Made by a program: the position numbers and the translations under genes
Shown here: positions 1-10,550 of the stretch, in pieces
Layout: each line of letters opens with the position of its first letter
Numbering within the stretch: position 1 is the stretch's first letter
Notes under the pieces: model-generated
What the model was told of the DNA's origin: nothing
The model's database searches: none
The model's input: the letters and a program-made list of their open reading frames with translations, nothing else
Source of the DNA: Clostridiales bacterium
GTDB lineage: Bacteria; Bacillota; Clostridia; Oscillospirales; Oscillospiraceae
Direction: 5' to 3'
DNA: 64,000 nucleotides
Assembly: GCA_019418025.1 (NCBI GenBank)
Contig: DYCR01000004.1
Span: 59,408 to 123,407, forward strand

Positions 1-1
1 C

Positions 2-580
2 AGAATGGAGCTGCGGGATGTCACCGCCGTTATGCAGGAGCTGTTTGATCAGGCTGCGGAATACTGCGCCTGTGTCGGGGTGACACTGGAATTTCACAAC
101 CACCCCAGCACCGTTTATTCCCTGATCGACACCCAGCGCATCGAGCGTGCCATTTACAACATGCTGTCGAATTCTCTGAAATATACCGAGCATGGCGGCC
201 GCATCACCGCGCGGCTGACCCGCAGGCAGAACACCATGTATCTGACCATCTCCGACTCCGGCTCCGGCATGCGGCTCAACGAGTCCGTTGCCCCCTTTGA
301 TCGGTTCCGTCGTGAACCGGGCATCGAGGACATCCGCCACGGTCTGGGCCTTGGGCTGACACTGGTGCGCAACACTGCCGCAGTCCACGGCGGCACGGTC
401 CTTTTAGACCCCACCAGTGAATCCGGAACGAAGATCACCCTGAGCCTTCCCATCCGTCAAAACACATCCACGGTCCATTCCCCGTTTATGCACATCGACT
501 ACGCCGGCGAGTGGAATCACGCCTTGGTGGAGCTTTCCGACTCACTGCCCTATACCCTATATACCCCCAACAATCGTTGA
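2..580 (+). CDS. Sensor histidine kinase, C-terminal ATPase part (5' truncated by window edge)
   Basis: This is the ATP-binding end of a two-component sensor kinase; the sensor and phospho-acceptor His regions lie before the window. Visible HATPase_c boxes in order are the N box (NMLSNSLKYT), G1 (DSGSGM), an F-box-like FDRFRR and G2 (GLGLGLTLV), then a beta-strand end (GTKITLSLPI). After the ATPase fold comes a tail of about 40 residues rich in aromatic residues that I do not recognise. The gene ends just before a strong terminator. Kinase identity is confident; the signal and partner regulator are unknown. Confidence 0.9.
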   Translation, partial: RMELRDVTAVMQELFDQAAEYCACVGVTLEFHNHPSTVYSLIDTQRIERAIYNMLSNSLKYTEHGGRITARLTRRQNTMYLTISDSGSGMRLNESVAPFDRFRREPGIEDIRHGLGLGLTLVRNTAAVHGGTVLLDPTSESGTKITLSLPIRQNTSTVHSPFMHIDYAGEWNHALVELSDSLPYTLYTPNNR

Positions 581-585
581 TGCTC

Positions 586-618
586 CTGCGCCCTGTAAAA
601 ACAGGGCGCAGTTTTATT
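586..618 (+). terminator. Rho-independent terminator of the kinase gene
   Basis: A perfect 11-bp stem (CTGCGCCCTGT / ACAGGGCGCAG, loop AAAA) is followed by TTTTATTT. It separates the plus-strand kinase from the convergent uvrA, whose stop codon is directly adjacent. The U-rich tail is on the plus strand. Confidence 0.9.
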
Positions 619-3443
619 TACTGCAAATACTGTCTCAGATATTTTCCGGTGTAGCTCTGCTCCACCTGCGCCACCTGCTCCGGCGTACCGACAGCAACGA
701 TATTACCGCCGCCGTCACCGCCCTCCGGCCCCAAATCGATGATATGGTCGGCGGTTTTGATCACGTCCAGATTGTGCTCGATGACCAGAACCGTATTGCC
801 CGCATCCACAAGCTTTTGCAGCACATCGATGAGCTTATGCACATCAGCAGCATGAAGGCCGGTCGTCGGCTCGTCCAGAACATAAATGGTCCTGCCCGTT
901 GAGGTCCGTGCCAGTTCTGTTGCCAGCTTCACCCGCTGCGCCTCACCACCGGAGAGGGTGGTGGAGGACTGGCCCAGCTTCACATATCCCAGACCGACTT
1001 CCACCATAGTCTGGACTTTTTTCCGGATCTTCGGGATGTTTTCAAAGAACTCCACCGCCTCTTCTGCGGTCATGTCCAGAACCTGAGAAATGTCCTTACC
1101 CTTGTACTTGACCTCCAGAGTCTCCCGGTTGTAGCGCCTGCCCTGACAGACCTCACAGGGTACATACACGTCCGCCAGAAAATGCATTTCAATTTTGACA
1201 AGGCCGTCACCGGAGCAGGCCTCGCACCGACCGCCCTTTACATTAAAGCTGAAGCGGCCCGGTCCATAGCCCCGGATCTTTGCGTCATTGGTGGAGGCAA
1301 ACAGGTCCCGGATGTCATTGAACAGCCCCGTATAGGTAGCCGGATTGGACCGAGGGGTCCGTCCGATGGGGCTTTGGTCGATATCGATGACCTTGTCCAG
1401 ATGCTCAAGTCCCGTGATCTCCCGACACTTGCCCGGTCGGGTCCTTGCGTGATTTAGCTTTGCCGTCAGGGTCTTGTTCAGCACCTGATTCACCAGACTG
1501 GATTTTCCGGACCCGGAAACACCCGTCACGCAGGTCAGTGTCCCCAAGGGGATCTCCACATCCACCTGCTTCAGATTGTTTTCCTCTGCCCCGAATACCC
1601 GCAGGAAATTGCCGTTCCCCGAACGGCGCACAGCAGGTACGGGGATTTTCTTTGCGCCGGACAGATACTGACCGGTGACGGATTCTTCGCAGTCGAGGAT
1701 CTCCTGCAGGGTGCCGCTGGCAACGATCTGTCCGCCGTGGCTGCCTGCACCGGGTCCCACATCCACAATATAATCCGCCGCGCGCATGGTGTCCTCGTCA
1801 TGCTCCACCACGATCAGGGTATTGCCCAGATCCCGCAGATTTTTCAGGGTTTGCAGCAGCTTGTCGTTGTCCCGCTGATGCAGGCCGATGGACGGCTCAT
1901 CAAGGATGTACAGCACCCCCATCAGGGACGAGCCGATCTGCGTTGCAAGGCGGATGCGCTGGCTTTCGCCGCCGGACAGGGTGCCGGAGGCTCTGGACAG
2001 GGTCAGGTATTGCAGGCCCACGTCTGTCAGGAATTGCAGGCGGGAGCGGATCTCCCGCAGGATCTGGGACGCCACCATAGCCATGTTGCCCTCAAGGTGC
2101 AGCCCGTCCACAAATTGCAGCGCCTCTTTCACACTCATCCGGCAAAAATCCATGATCCCGATGCCGCCCACCGTCACCGCCCGGGCAATATCCGACAGGC
2201 GGTCCCCATGGCAGTGGGGACAGGGCGCACTGGACATGCACTCCTCCAGTTCCTTGCGGGCCGCATCTGACTGGGTCTCCCGATAGCGGCGGGTCACATT
2301 GTTCATGATCCCCTCAAAGGGCTGCTCCAGAACGCCCATGCCGCTGCCGCGGTTATAGGTCATGCGGAGCTTCTCTGTGCCCGTGCCATAAAAGATCACA
2401 TCCAGTGCCTCCTTGGGCAGTTCCTTCACAGGGACCGTCAGGGAAAAGTGATATTTCTGGGCCAGTGCCTCAAAATACATGCGGAACACCGAATCGGTTC
2501 TGGCACTGTTCCAACCGGAGACTTGGATCGCCCCGTCAAAAATCGACTTATCCTTATCCGGGATCACCAGATCCGGATCGGCCACCAGCTGGAAGCCAAG
2601 TCCCGTGCAGTGGGGGCAGGCACCTGCCGGATTGTTGAAGGAGAACATCCTCGGCTCCAGCTCAGACAGGCTGATGCCGCAGTCCTCGCAGGCATAATTC
2701 TGAGAAAAGGTCAGCTCCTCCTTGGTGTCCGGCAATTCTATGGTCACAAGTCCGCCGGAATGGGCGCATGCAGTTTCGATGGAGTCTGTCAGACGTCTGC
2801 GCTGCCCTTCCTTCAGCACCAAACGGTCCACCACCAGCTCGATGGTGTGTTTTTTATTCTTTTCGCACTTTACTTCCTCACTCAGGTCATAAAGGATGCC
2901 GTCCACACGTACCCGGGCAAAGCCGCCTTTTCTGGCATCCTCAAACACCTTCACATGCTCACCCTTTTTCCCCCGGATCACCGGAGACAGCACCAAAAAG
3001 CGGGTCCCCTCCCCCAGAGCCTCCACCCGATCCACGATCTGGTCGATGGTCTGGCGGCTGATCTCCTTGCCGCATTTGGGGCAGTGTGGAATGCCCACTC
3101 TGGCCCAAAGCAGACGCAGATAGTCATAGATCTCCGTGACCGTTCCCACCGTGGAGCGGGGATTTTTGGATGTGGTTTTCTGGTCGATGGAAATGGCGGG
3201 GGACAAGCCTTCGATGGCATCCACGTCGGGCTTATCCATCTGCCCCAAAAACTGGCGGGCATAACTGGAGAGGCTCTCGACATATCTGCGCTGTCCCTCG
3301 GCATAGATTGTATCAAAGGCAAGACTGGATTTTCCCGAGCCTGACAACCCGGTGAACACCACCATTTTATCTCTGGGTATGGTCAAATCCACATTTTTCA
3401 AATTATTTTCTCTTGCGCCTTTTACACGAATGGTTTCTTTCAT
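618..3443 (-). CDS. uvrA: Excinuclease ABC subunit A
   Basis: DNA damage recognition ATPase of UvrABC nucleotide excision repair. The 941-residue product has the family layout: first Walker [10 protein letters not shown] near residue 35, a C4 zinc module (CPKCGK region), ABC signature LSGGESQRI, second Walker [10 protein letters not shown], a second zinc module (CEAC...CEVC) and LSGGEAQRV with Walker [11 protein letters not shown] chose the ATG at 3443 (MKETIRVKG) because GAGGAA precedes it and because a longer in-frame TTG at 3512 lies inside the -35 box of its own promoter. Length matches the usual ~940 residues. Confidence 0.98.
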   Translation of the reverse strand: MKETIRVKGARENNLKNVDLTIPRDKMVVFTGLSGSGKSSLAFDTIYAEGQRRYVESLSSYARQFLGQMDKPDVDAIEGLSPAISIDQKTTSKNPRSTVGTVTEIYDYLRLLWARVGIPHCPKCGKEISRQTIDQIVDRVEALGEGTRFLVLSPVIRGKKGEHVKVFEDARKGGFARVRVDGILYDLSEEVKCEKNKKHTIELVVDRLVLKEGQRRRLTDSIETACAHSGGLVTIELPDTKEELTFSQNYACEDCGISLSELEPRMFSFNNPAGACPHCTGLGFQLVADPDLVIPDKDKSIFDGAIQVSGWNSARTDSVFRMYFEALAQKYHFSLTVPVKELPKEALDVIFYGTGTEKLRMTYNRGSGMGVLEQPFEGIMNNVTRRYRETQSDAARKELEECMSSAPCPHCHGDRLSDIARAVTVGGIGIMDFCRMSVKEALQFVDGLHLEGNMAMVASQILREIRSRLQFLTDVGLQYLTLSRASGTLSGGESQRIRLATQIGSSLMGVLYILDEPSIGLHQRDNDKLLQTLKNLRDLGNTLIVVEHDEDTMRAADYIVDVGPGAGSHGGQIVASGTLQEILDCEESVTGQYLSGAKKIPVPAVRRSGNGNFLRVFGAEENNLKQVDVEIPLGTLTCVTGVSGSGKSSLVNQVLNKTLTAKLNHARTRPGKCREITGLEHLDKVIDIDQSPIGRTPRSNPATYTGLFNDIRDLFASTNDAKIRGYGPGRFSFNVKGGRCEACSGDGLVKIEMHFLADVYVPCEVCQGRRYNRETLEVKYKGKDISQVLDMTAEEAVEFFENIPKIRKKVQTMVEVGLGYVKLGQSSTTLSGGEAQRVKLATELARTSTGRTIYVLDEPTTGLHAADVHKLIDVLQKLVDAGNTVLVIEHNLDVIKTADHIIDLGPEGGDGGGNIVAVGTPEQVAQVEQSYTGKYLRQYLQ

Positions 3444-3483
3444 GTTGGATTCCTCGCAAAATAAGTCAAATTTCTTATCCTCT

Positions 3484-3512
3484 ATTATACCACCTACCGC
3501 CCATCCATACAA
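3484..3512 (-). promoter_or_regulatory. uvrA promoter
   Basis: Minus-strand TTGTAT (3512-3507), 17-bp spacer, TATAAT (3489-3484), about 40 bp upstream of the chosen start. No LexA-like palindrome was recognised here. Confidence 0.75.
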
Positions 3513-3598
3513 CTAAAATTTCCAACTTATTTTTACAGGATCGGCAGATTAACAGGAACGAATCCAGATTCTTTTTCCATTTTGGTCTGTTTTATCTG

Positions 3599-3628
3599 TT
3601 GCATTTTCTCGCTGTACAATGGTATAAT
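3599..3628 (+). promoter_or_regulatory. pth promoter
   Basis: TTGCAT (3599-3604), 18-bp spacer, consensus TATAAT (3623-3628), 35 bp before the pth start. Confidence 0.7.
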
Positions 3629-3662
3629 CAAAAGAAAACTGTTTTGATTGGAACTGAGTAAC

Positions 3663-4250
3663 ATGATAAAGGATCAGAGCACATGGCTCATCGTCGGTCT
3701 GGGCAATCCCGGCGGCGCATACGAAAAAACACGGCATAACTGCGGCTTCCGGGCGATGGATCTTCTGGAGCGGAAGCTGAACTGCCCCATCAACAAGGGA
3801 AAATTTCAGGGCCTTTACGGTCAATGCACCTATCACGGCAGCAAGCTGCTGCTGCTCAAGCCCCAGACATACATGAATCTGTCCGGACGCAGTGTGGTGC
3901 AGCTGTCAGCCTTCTTCAAGATCCCCCCTCAGCAGATCATCGTCCTGTTTGACGATATCTCTCTGGCTCCCGGCGCCCTGCGCATCCGTGCCAACGGCTC
4001 CGCCGGCGGACACAACGGCATCAAGTCCATCATTCAGGAGCTTGGCAGTCAGGATTTCCCCCGGGTGAAGATCGGGGTCGGCGCAAAGCCCCACCCGGAC
4101 TACGATCTGGCAGACTGGGTGCTGTCTGCATTCTCTGCCAATGAAGAGGCTGCCCTTGCTCCTGCACTGGAGCGTGCCGCCGATGCCGCCCTGTGCATCA
4201 TCGACCACGGCACAGCCGAGGCCTCCAACCGCTACGGCGGCAAGGCATAA
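3663..4250 (+). CDS. pth: Peptidyl-tRNA hydrolase
   Basis: Releases tRNA from peptidyl-tRNA dropped by ribosomes. The 195-residue product carries the Pth signatures: GLGNPGGAYEKTRHNCGF near the N-terminus (catalytic His in TRHN), KPQTYMNLSG, the FDDISL acidic site and SAGGHNGIKSI. The ATG at 3663 fits family N-termini better than an in-frame TTG at 3648. It lies just upstream of mfd in the same direction, a common Firmicute arrangement, and the two are probably co-transcribed. Confidence 0.97.
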   Translation: MIKDQSTWLIVGLGNPGGAYEKTRHNCGFRAMDLLERKLNCPINKGKFQGLYGQCTYHGSKLLLLKPQTYMNLSGRSVVQLSAFFKIPPQQIIVLFDDISLAPGALRIRANGSAGGHNGIKSIIQELGSQDFPRVKIGVGAKPHPDYDLADWVLSAFSANEEAALAPALERAADAALCIIDHGTAEASNRYGGKA

Positions 4251-4270
4251 CAAAATCACGCACTTCCTGA

Positions 4271-4296
4271 CGGAAAGGGGAAAGCTCCCCTTTCCG
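4271..4296 (+). other. Hairpin between pth and mfd
   Basis: CGGAAAGGGG / CCCCTTTCCG with a 6-nt loop. No T-run follows, so it is more likely an intercistronic structure than a full terminator. Confidence 0.5.
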
Positions 4297-4338
4297 CGTT
4301 GTCACGTGGAGAAAAATCACATCGATCAAGGTGGTATT

Positions 4339-7300
4339 ATGGAAAAACTGCTTTCTTTTCTAAAATCCATTCCGGAATATAATCAGGCCGTTCAGGCTCT
4401 GGCACAAAACCAGACCACTGCCGTCACCGGCTTGGGTCAGATCAACCGCAGTCATTTGATTGCAGGGCTGTATCAGGACCTGAACCGTCCGGTGGTGCTG
4501 GTGTGTCAGGACGACATGACCGCCAAGCGGCTGCAGCAGGAGCTGTCCGCCTTTCTCGGCTTCACCGCCCCCATCCTGCCCGGGCGGGAGCTGACCCTTT
4601 ATGACGCCGCCGTTGTCTCCCGCTCTTGGGAGCAGAAGCGGCTTCAGCAGCTGTATCTGCTGCACAGCGGACAGACGCAGCTGCAAATCCTGACTTGGGA
4701 ATCCCTGAGTCAGCGGACCATGCCCCCTCAGGTACTGGAGCAGGCCGCCTTCACGCTGACCGTCGGAGAGGAGTACCCCATGGAGGCGCTTCTGTCCCGA
4801 CTGAGCCAGTGCGGTTACAGCCGGTGCAACATGGTCGAAGGTCCCGGACAATACGCAGTCCGCGGCGGGATCATCGACATTTTCTCTCCGGCCTCGCAAG
4901 CCCCCATTCGGGGCGAATTTTTCGGCGACGAGCTGGACACCATGGGATATTTTGACCCATCCACCCAGAGGCGCACGGAAAACGTGGACTCTGCGGTCAT
5001 CCTTCCGGTGAGCGAGACGCAGCCCATGCTCCACCCCCACGGCATGGAGGGACTTTGTCAGGACATCCGGCATCTGATTGCCCGCCAGAACCGCCGAAAA
5101 AATCCCAACGAGGCCCTGCTGAAAACACTGACGCAGGATCTTGAAAAATTCAGCTCCGGCATCCATCATCCTGCCGCCGACCGCTATATGGCGCTGATCT
5201 ATCCCCAGATGGCCACCGCCATGGACTACATCCCCGCAGATGCCCTGCTGGTGCTGTGCGACCATTCTGCCCTGCACCGTGCCGCAAAGACCCGCATGGA
5301 GGAGATCGGCATGGGACTGGACTCTATGCTCCATGCAGGACTTGTGGTGGGCGAGCTTTGCGATTTTGTCTGCCAGTGGGAGGATTTCTGCGACCATCTG
5401 AAGGACCGGGGCGTACTGTATGTGGATTCCTTTGCCGGAGCCGCCTACCCCGAGCAGTGCCTGCCCGCTCAGCTGCTGCCCCTTGCGGCAAAGCAGCTGC
5501 CCGGCTACGGCGGCAATCTGGACACCGCAGCAGCCGACCTTGCCCACTACCAGAAAATGGAGTTTGCTTCTCTTGTCCTTTGCGGCAGCCGCCGCAGGGC
5601 GGAGCTTTTGCAGGAAATGCTGCGGGATCGAAACCTCAGCGCCATGCTGTGCATCCCCCTGACGGTGATGCCCCAGCCGGGACAGATCCTGCTGACCGAG
5701 GGGACACTCCCCTTTGGCATGGAATACCCCGCCTCCAAGCTTGCCGTGCTGACCGAGGGGCAGCTGCTTGCCCGGGGCGAGGTGAAGAAAAAGCCCAAAA
5801 AGACCGTAACCAACCGCCAAAAGCTCAATTCCTTCACGGATCTGACCCCCGGCGATCTGGTCGTCCATGATCAGCACGGTATCGGCCGTTTTGTCGCCAT
5901 GGAGCAAATGCGCATCGACGGGGCCATCAAAGACTACATTAAAATCGCCTATGCCGGAACCGATGTGCTGTTCGTCCCTGCCACGCAGCTGGATCTTGTC
6001 AGCAAATACATCGGCAGCGGCGGTGAGGATTCTAATGTCCGGCTGAACAAGATCGGCACGGACACATGGCAGAAAACAAAGGCCAAAGCCAGAAAGGCCG
6101 CCAAGGATATGGCTGCACAGCTGATCCAGCTCTATGCGGCCCGAAAGCGTCAGGAGGGCTATGCCTTCGCCGCCGATTCCCCTTGGCAGAAGGAATTCGA
6201 GGACAATTTCCCCTACCCCGAGACCGACGATCAGCTGCGCTGTATCGCCGACATCAAAAACGATATGGAGTCCCCCATCCCCATGGACCGTCTGCTCTGC
6301 GGCGATGTGGGCTTCGGAAAGACCGAGGTGGCGCTGCGGGCTGTCATGAAGGCCATTATGGACGGCAAGCAGGTGGCCATCATGGTCCCCACCACGGTGC
6401 TTGCCCAGCAGCATTATCAGACGGCCCTGTCCCGCTTCCGAGGCTTCCCGGTGAACATCGATGTCCTCAGCCGCTTCCGTCCGGCAGCCGCCCAGAAGCG
6501 CACCCTGCAAAATCTGAAATCCGGCGCGGTGGACTTGGTCATCGGCACACACAAGCTTCTGCAAAAAAGCGTGGAATTCAAGGATCTGGGGCTGCTGATC
6601 GTGGACGAGGAGCAGCGCTTCGGCGTCAGCCACAAGGAACGGCTGAAGGAGATCTCCAAGGGCGTGGACGTGCTGACCCTGTCTGCCACCCCCATCCCCA
6701 GAACGCTGAACATGGCCCTGTCCGGTATTCGGGACATGTCCACCATCGAGCAGCCCCCCTCTGACCGCTATCCGGTGCAGACCTTCGTCATGGAGCATAA
6801 CAACGCCATTTTGGACGATGCCATCCGCCGGGAGGTAGAGCGCGGCGGTCAGGTATACTATTTGCACAACAAGGTCGAAACCATCGACCAGTGTGCCTCC
6901 GCCCTGTCCCGCCGCATTCCCGGCATCCGCATCGGCGTGGCCCACGGAAAAATGACGCAGGAGGCTCTGGCTGACGTGATGCAGGCCATGACTGACGGCG
7001 AGCTTCAGGTTCTGGTCTGCACGACCATTGTGGAAACGGGCCTGGATATCCCCAACGCCAACACCCTCATTATTGAAAATGCCGACCATTTCGGCCTGAG
7101 CCAGCTCCATCAGCTGCGAGGGCGCGTGGGGCGCTCCACCAGACACGCTTATGCCTATTTCACCTATCGGCCGGACAAATCCCTGTCGGAAATTGCAGAA
7201 AAGCGGCTGTCTGCCATCCGTGACTTTGCAGAATTCGGCTCCGGCTTCAAAATCGCCATGCGGGATCTGGAGATCCGCGGCGCAGGCAATCTGCTGGGCT

Positions 7301-7848
7301 CCGAGCAGTCCGGTCACCTGATGAGCGTGGGCTACGACATGTACCTGAAGCTTCTGGACGAGGCGGTCCTTGAGGAACGGGGCGAAGCACCGAAGGCTCC
7401 GGAATGCACCGCCGACCTGAACATTACCGCAAATATCTCTCAGGAATTCGTCGCGCGAGGCGAAGAACGCATGGATCTTTACCGCCGCATGGCGGCCATC
7501 CGCACCGACGAGGATGCCGACGATCTTCTCGACGAGATCGTGGATCGCTACGGCGAGCCGCCGAAGGGCGTGCTGAACCTTGTGGACGTTGCCCTGCTGC
7601 GGGCAAAGGCAAAAGCCGCCGGCATTACAGACATCCGCCAAAAGGGCTCGGAGGTGCTGTTTACCATGACGAATCTGAATTTCGAGGCCGTCAGCGCCCT
7701 GTGCGCCGACAAGGACTATCAGAATCGGGCCATGTTCGTCGCCACCGCCAAGCAGCCCACGCTGAAGCTGAAGCTGTCCGGCGGAATAGATTCCCTGAAG
7801 CAGTGCAAAGTATTTGTAGAAAAATATACAAACTATCAGAATGTGTGA
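4339..7848 (+). CDS. mfd: Transcription-repair coupling factor
   Basis: DNA translocase that removes stalled RNA polymerase and recruits UvrA. The product is 1169 residues. In order: a UvrB-like module at the N-terminus, a CarD/RID-type RNA polymerase interaction domain (LTPGDLVVHDQHGIGRF), a superfamily 2 helicase core with Walker A GDVGFGKTE and DEEQRFGV, the RecG-like QLRGRVGR segment, and the C-terminal TRCF domain. ATG at 4339 is preceded by AAGGTGG; an upstream extension to 4141 overlaps pth and is rejected. Found with uvrA, a sensible repair neighbourhood. Confidence 0.98.
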   Translation: MEKLLSFLKSIPEYNQAVQALAQNQTTAVTGLGQINRSHLIAGLYQDLNRPVVLVCQDDMTAKRLQQELSAFLGFTAPILPGRELTLYDAAVVSRSWEQKRLQQLYLLHSGQTQLQILTWESLSQRTMPPQVLEQAAFTLTVGEEYPMEALLSRLSQCGYSRCNMVEGPGQYAVRGGIIDIFSPASQAPIRGEFFGDELDTMGYFDPSTQRRTENVDSAVILPVSETQPMLHPHGMEGLCQDIRHLIARQNRRKNPNEALLKTLTQDLEKFSSGIHHPAADRYMALIYPQMATAMDYIPADALLVLCDHSALHRAAKTRMEEIGMGLDSMLHAGLVVGELCDFVCQWEDFCDHLKDRGVLYVDSFAGAAYPEQCLPAQLLPLAAKQLPGYGGNLDTAAADLAHYQKMEFASLVLCGSRRRAELLQEMLRDRNLSAMLCIPLTVMPQPGQILLTEGTLPFGMEYPASKLAVLTEGQLLARGEVKKKPKKTVTNRQKLNSFTDLTPGDLVVHDQHGIGRFVAMEQMRIDGAIKDYIKIAYAGTDVLFVPATQLDLVSKYIGSGGEDSNVRLNKIGTDTWQKTKAKARKAAKDMAAQLIQLYAARKRQEGYAFAADSPWQKEFEDNFPYPETDDQLRCIADIKNDMESPIPMDRLLCGDVGFGKTEVALRAVMKAIMDGKQVAIMVPTTVLAQQHYQTALSRFRGFPVNIDVLSRFRPAAAQKRTLQNLKSGAVDLVIGTHKLLQKSVEFKDLGLLIVDEEQRFGVSHKERLKEISKGVDVLTLSATPIPRTLNMALSGIRDMSTIEQPPSDRYPVQTFVMEHNNAILDDAIRREVERGGQVYYLHNKVETIDQCASALSRRIPGIRIGVAHGKMTQEALADVMQAMTDGELQVLVCTTIVETGLDIPNANTLIIENADHFGLSQLHQLRGRVGRSTRHAYAYFTYRPDKSLSEIAEKRLSAIRDFAEFGSGFKIAMRDLEIRGAGNLLGSEQSGHLMSVGYDMYLKLLDEAVLEERGEAPKAPECTADLNITANISQEFVARGEERMDLYRRMAAIRTDEDADDLLDEIVDRYGEPPKGVLNLVDVALLRAKAKAAGITDIRQKGSEVLFTMTNLNFEAVSALCADKDYQNRAMFVATAKQPTLKLKLSGGIDSLKQCKVFVEKYTNYQNV

Positions 7849-7900
7849 ATATTGTTTGCGCTTTGTTAACAATTTGTATGAATTTGAAACAGAATATTCA

Positions 7901-7928
7901 TTGCAATATCTGCGAATTATGTTAGTAT
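7901..7928 (+). promoter_or_regulatory. Probable promoter of the VanW-family gene
   Basis: TTGCAA (7901-7906), 16-bp spacer, TAGTAT (7923-7928). AT-rich surroundings; moderate match only. Confidence 0.45.
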
Positions 7929-7980
7929 ATGAATTGTAAAAAAGTATTCGTGGTTTTACCACTGAAGATAGGAGCATTCC

Positions 7981-9882
7981 ATGAAGAAAAAGGGAACATT
8001 TCAGCAAGCCCGAAAGCGAGACGAGGACGCAGAGCTGGATCAGGCTTTCGAGCAGGTGACTGCCATGGCAAATCACGGCGCCGGCAAGGGTACTCCCCAG
8101 TCGCCCGATGATCTGCCTGCTTCCGATCCGGAGGCTGCTGCCAAAAAGAAAAAAACCATCATGATCGTTTCCTCCATTGCTGCGGCCGTGGTGGTCATCG
8201 CCGCGGGCTTTGGCATCTGGTGGTTTATGGACACCACCAAGGATGACGGACTGATCTACAACAACGTGTATGTCTACGACGTCAATCTGGGCGGCATGAC
8301 CCCCGAGCAGGCGGTTCAGGCCATCCACGAAAAAACAGACAAGACCTACCCCAACGAAAACCTGACGGTGGAGCTTCCCGATTACAGCCTGATCTTCACC
8401 CCCTCCACCACCAAGCCTAAGCTGGACGTGGAGAAGCTTGTGGATTCGGCCTTCCAATACGGCCGGACCGGAAACCGCTGGGAGAATTATCAGGCAAAGA
8501 TGCAGGCCTCCCTGTCCCGCCACGATGTGGACGTACTGGAGCATCTGTCTCTGGACACCGGATACATCGGCGAGGTTCTGGACGAAGCGGCCCAGGCTGC
8601 TGCCAGCGAACTGAAGCAGACAGAGATCACCGTCACCGGTGAAACTCCGGATCTGAACCGGACCCTTGAGGAGGCCGACAAGGACGAGAGTGTCGCCCAC
8701 ATGACCATGACCTTCCGGCTTGGCACCCCCTACCGCGCACTGGATACCAAGGCCCTCATGGACACCATCCTGAAGGCTTATGCAGGCAACGATTTCTCCA
8801 CCATCCACTTTGAATATGATGTGAAGGAGCCGGATGCCATTGATTTTGACAAGCTGTTCAAGGAATACTGCGTGGAGCCTGTGGATGCCACTCTGGATGA
8901 GCAGACCTACGATATCACGCCCGAGGTCCTTGGCTATGGCTTTGATATCGAGGACTACACCGAGCGTCTGGCTGACTACAAGCCCGGTGACGAGGTGACC
9001 TTTGAATTCGGTTTCCTGAACCCTGAGGTCACCAAGGCTTCCATCGAGGAGTATCTGTTCAGCGATTCTCTGGCAAAGGTCGATACCGACCACGTCTACA
9101 ACACCAACAGGACCACCAACCTGATCCTGGCTGCCGAGGCCATCGACGGCACCATCCTCCGCCCGGGTGACGTATTCTCCTTCAACAAGATCGTCGGAGA
9201 GCGCACCGCCGCAAAGGGATACAAGCCTGCGGCCATCTACTCCGACGGTCTGACCACGGATGCTGTCGGCGGCGGTATCTGTCAGGTGGCATCCACGATC
9301 TACTATGCCGCACTGCTGGCTGACATGGAGATCGTAGAGCGTTCTGAGCATATGTTCGAGGTCAGCTATGTCCCCCCCGGAATGGACGCGACCATCTACT
9401 GGGGATCTTACGACTTCAAGTTCAAAAACAACACCGATTACCCCGTCCGTATCGATGCCAGCGTCTCCAACGGTCAGGTCCATGTGGAGCTGGTCGGCAC
9501 CGATAACAAGGATTACTATGTGGAAATGACCTATGAGACCGTCTCCGGTCCTCACTACGGTCAGACCAAATACAAGATCTATGCGCCGGACAATGCCGAG
9601 GGTTATCGGGACGGTCAGGTCCTGCAAACGGCCTATACCGGCAGAACCGTCAAGACCTACCGCTGCAAATACAACAAGGAAACCAACGAAAAGATCTCCT
9701 GCGAGTACGAGGCAAGCTCGACCTTTGCAAAGCGGGACAAGATCATCGTTGCCATCGGCGATCCGAACGGCCCCACCACACCGGACGGCCGTCCCGTCGA
9801 AACAACCACAGAGCCCACCACCGAGGCGACAACTGCGCCCCCCACCGAAGCACCAACGGAAACCACGCCGGAGAATGCTTGA
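7981..9882 (+). CDS. VanW-family membrane-anchored envelope protein with peptidoglycan-binding region
   Basis: The 633-residue product has a charged cytoplasmic N-terminus, one membrane segment near residues 59-78 (TIMIVSSIAAAVVVIAAGFG), and a long extracellular part. Two repeats of the YoaR/PG-binding-4 type (NLGGMTPEQAVQAI) precede a VanW domain around residues 375-500 with LRPGDVFSFN and GGGICQVAST. The C-terminus is a Thr/Pro/Glu-rich tail that looks like a cell-wall spanner. Such proteins are common in Clostridia and do not by themselves mean vancomycin resistance, since no other van genes are present. ATG at 7981 follows AGGAG. Confidence 0.9.
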   Translation: MKKKGTFQQARKRDEDAELDQAFEQVTAMANHGAGKGTPQSPDDLPASDPEAAAKKKKTIMIVSSIAAAVVVIAAGFGIWWFMDTTKDDGLIYNNVYVYDVNLGGMTPEQAVQAIHEKTDKTYPNENLTVELPDYSLIFTPSTTKPKLDVEKLVDSAFQYGRTGNRWENYQAKMQASLSRHDVDVLEHLSLDTGYIGEVLDEAAQAAASELKQTEITVTGETPDLNRTLEEADKDESVAHMTMTFRLGTPYRALDTKALMDTILKAYAGNDFSTIHFEYDVKEPDAIDFDKLFKEYCVEPVDATLDEQTYDITPEVLGYGFDIEDYTERLADYKPGDEVTFEFGFLNPEVTKASIEEYLFSDSLAKVDTDHVYNTNRTTNLILAAEAIDGTILRPGDVFSFNKIVGERTAAKGYKPAAIYSDGLTTDAVGGGICQVASTIYYAALLADMEIVERSEHMFEVSYVPPGMDATIYWGSYDFKFKNNTDYPVRIDASVSNGQVHVELVGTDNKDYYVEMTYETVSGPHYGQTKYKIYAPDNAEGYRDGQVLQTAYTGRTVKTYRCKYNKETNEKISCEYEASSTFAKRDKIIVAIGDPNGPTTPDGRPVETTTEPTTEATTAPPTEAPTETTPENA

Positions 9883-9920
9883 TTCCCCGCAGATATACCT
9901 CCGGGCCACCCTTTCCTACA

Positions 9921-9961
9921 AAGCACCGGCTTCGATGAAGGCTTCATCGGAGCCGGTGCTT
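9921..9961 (+). terminator. Long hairpin after the VanW gene
   Basis: AAGCACCGGCT / AGCCGGTGCTT outer arms plus an inner CGATGAA / TTCATCG pair. There is no clean T-run, so termination is inferred from position and stability. Confidence 0.6.
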
Positions 9962-10007
9962 CACTGTGTCCCCTATGTGATACTGCCATGCGGCAAAGGA
10001 GCTTATT

Positions 10008-10550
10008 ATGAAAGAATTACCTGACCTGTTCCTCACCTTCGCCAAGGTGGGGGTGATGACCTTCGGCGGCGGATACGCCATGCTGCCCATCTTACAACGA
10101 GAGGTGGTGGAGCGAAAGCACTGGGCCACCGAGGAAGAGCTGATGGACTATTTCGCCATCGGACAATGCACCCCCGGGATCATCGCCATCAACACCGCCA
10201 CCTTTGTGGGACAGAAGCGCCGGGGCGTCCTCGGCGGGATCGCCGCCACATTGGGGATGGTTTTCCCCTCGTTGGTCATCATTTCGGCACTGGCCGGGAT
10301 CATCGACGCCTTCTCCCACCTCCGTTGGGTCCAGCATGCCTTTGCCGGAATCCGGGTATGCGTATGCGTGCTGATTCTGAACGCTGTGGTCAAGCTGTTT
10401 CAAAAAGCCGTTGTGGATGTTCCCACTCTGGTGATCTTCGTTCTGGTCACGCTTGGAAGTCTGCTCACCCCCATCAGCCCCACCGTCTTTGTCCTGCTTG
10501 CGGCAGCCGCAGGCGTGATCCTCGGTTTTCTGGGAGGACGTGACGCATGA
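10008..10550 (+). CDS. chrA: Chromate-transporter family protein, first half (short ChrA)
   Basis: Integral membrane protein of the CHR family, 180 residues, equal to one six-helix half of long ChrA. It shows the family signatures FAKVGVMTFGGGYAMLP near the start and QCTPGIIAINTATFVG around residue 52. It overlaps the next gene by 4 bp (ATGA), so the two halves are made together. Start ATG follows AAGGAG. Chromate itself may not be the native substrate; that is family naming. Confidence 0.9.
   Translation: MKELPDLFLTFAKVGVMTFGGGYAMLPILQREVVERKHWATEEELMDYFAIGQCTPGIIAINTATFVGQKRRGVLGGIAATLGMVFPSLVIISALAGIIDAFSHLRWVQHAFAGIRVCVCVLILNAVVKLFQKAVVDVPTLVIFVLVTLGSLLTPISPTVFVLLAAAAGVILGFLGGRDA

Noticed and set aside
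7981..9882. Vancomycin resistance gene
   Set aside because: VanW-domain proteins are widespread in Clostridia and no vanHAX-type genes are present.
4360..9909. Very long minus-strand open frame of about 1850 codons
   Set aside because: It is antisense to mfd and the VanW gene, has low-complexity Gly/His/Gln composition and no family match; a shadow of GC-rich codon use.
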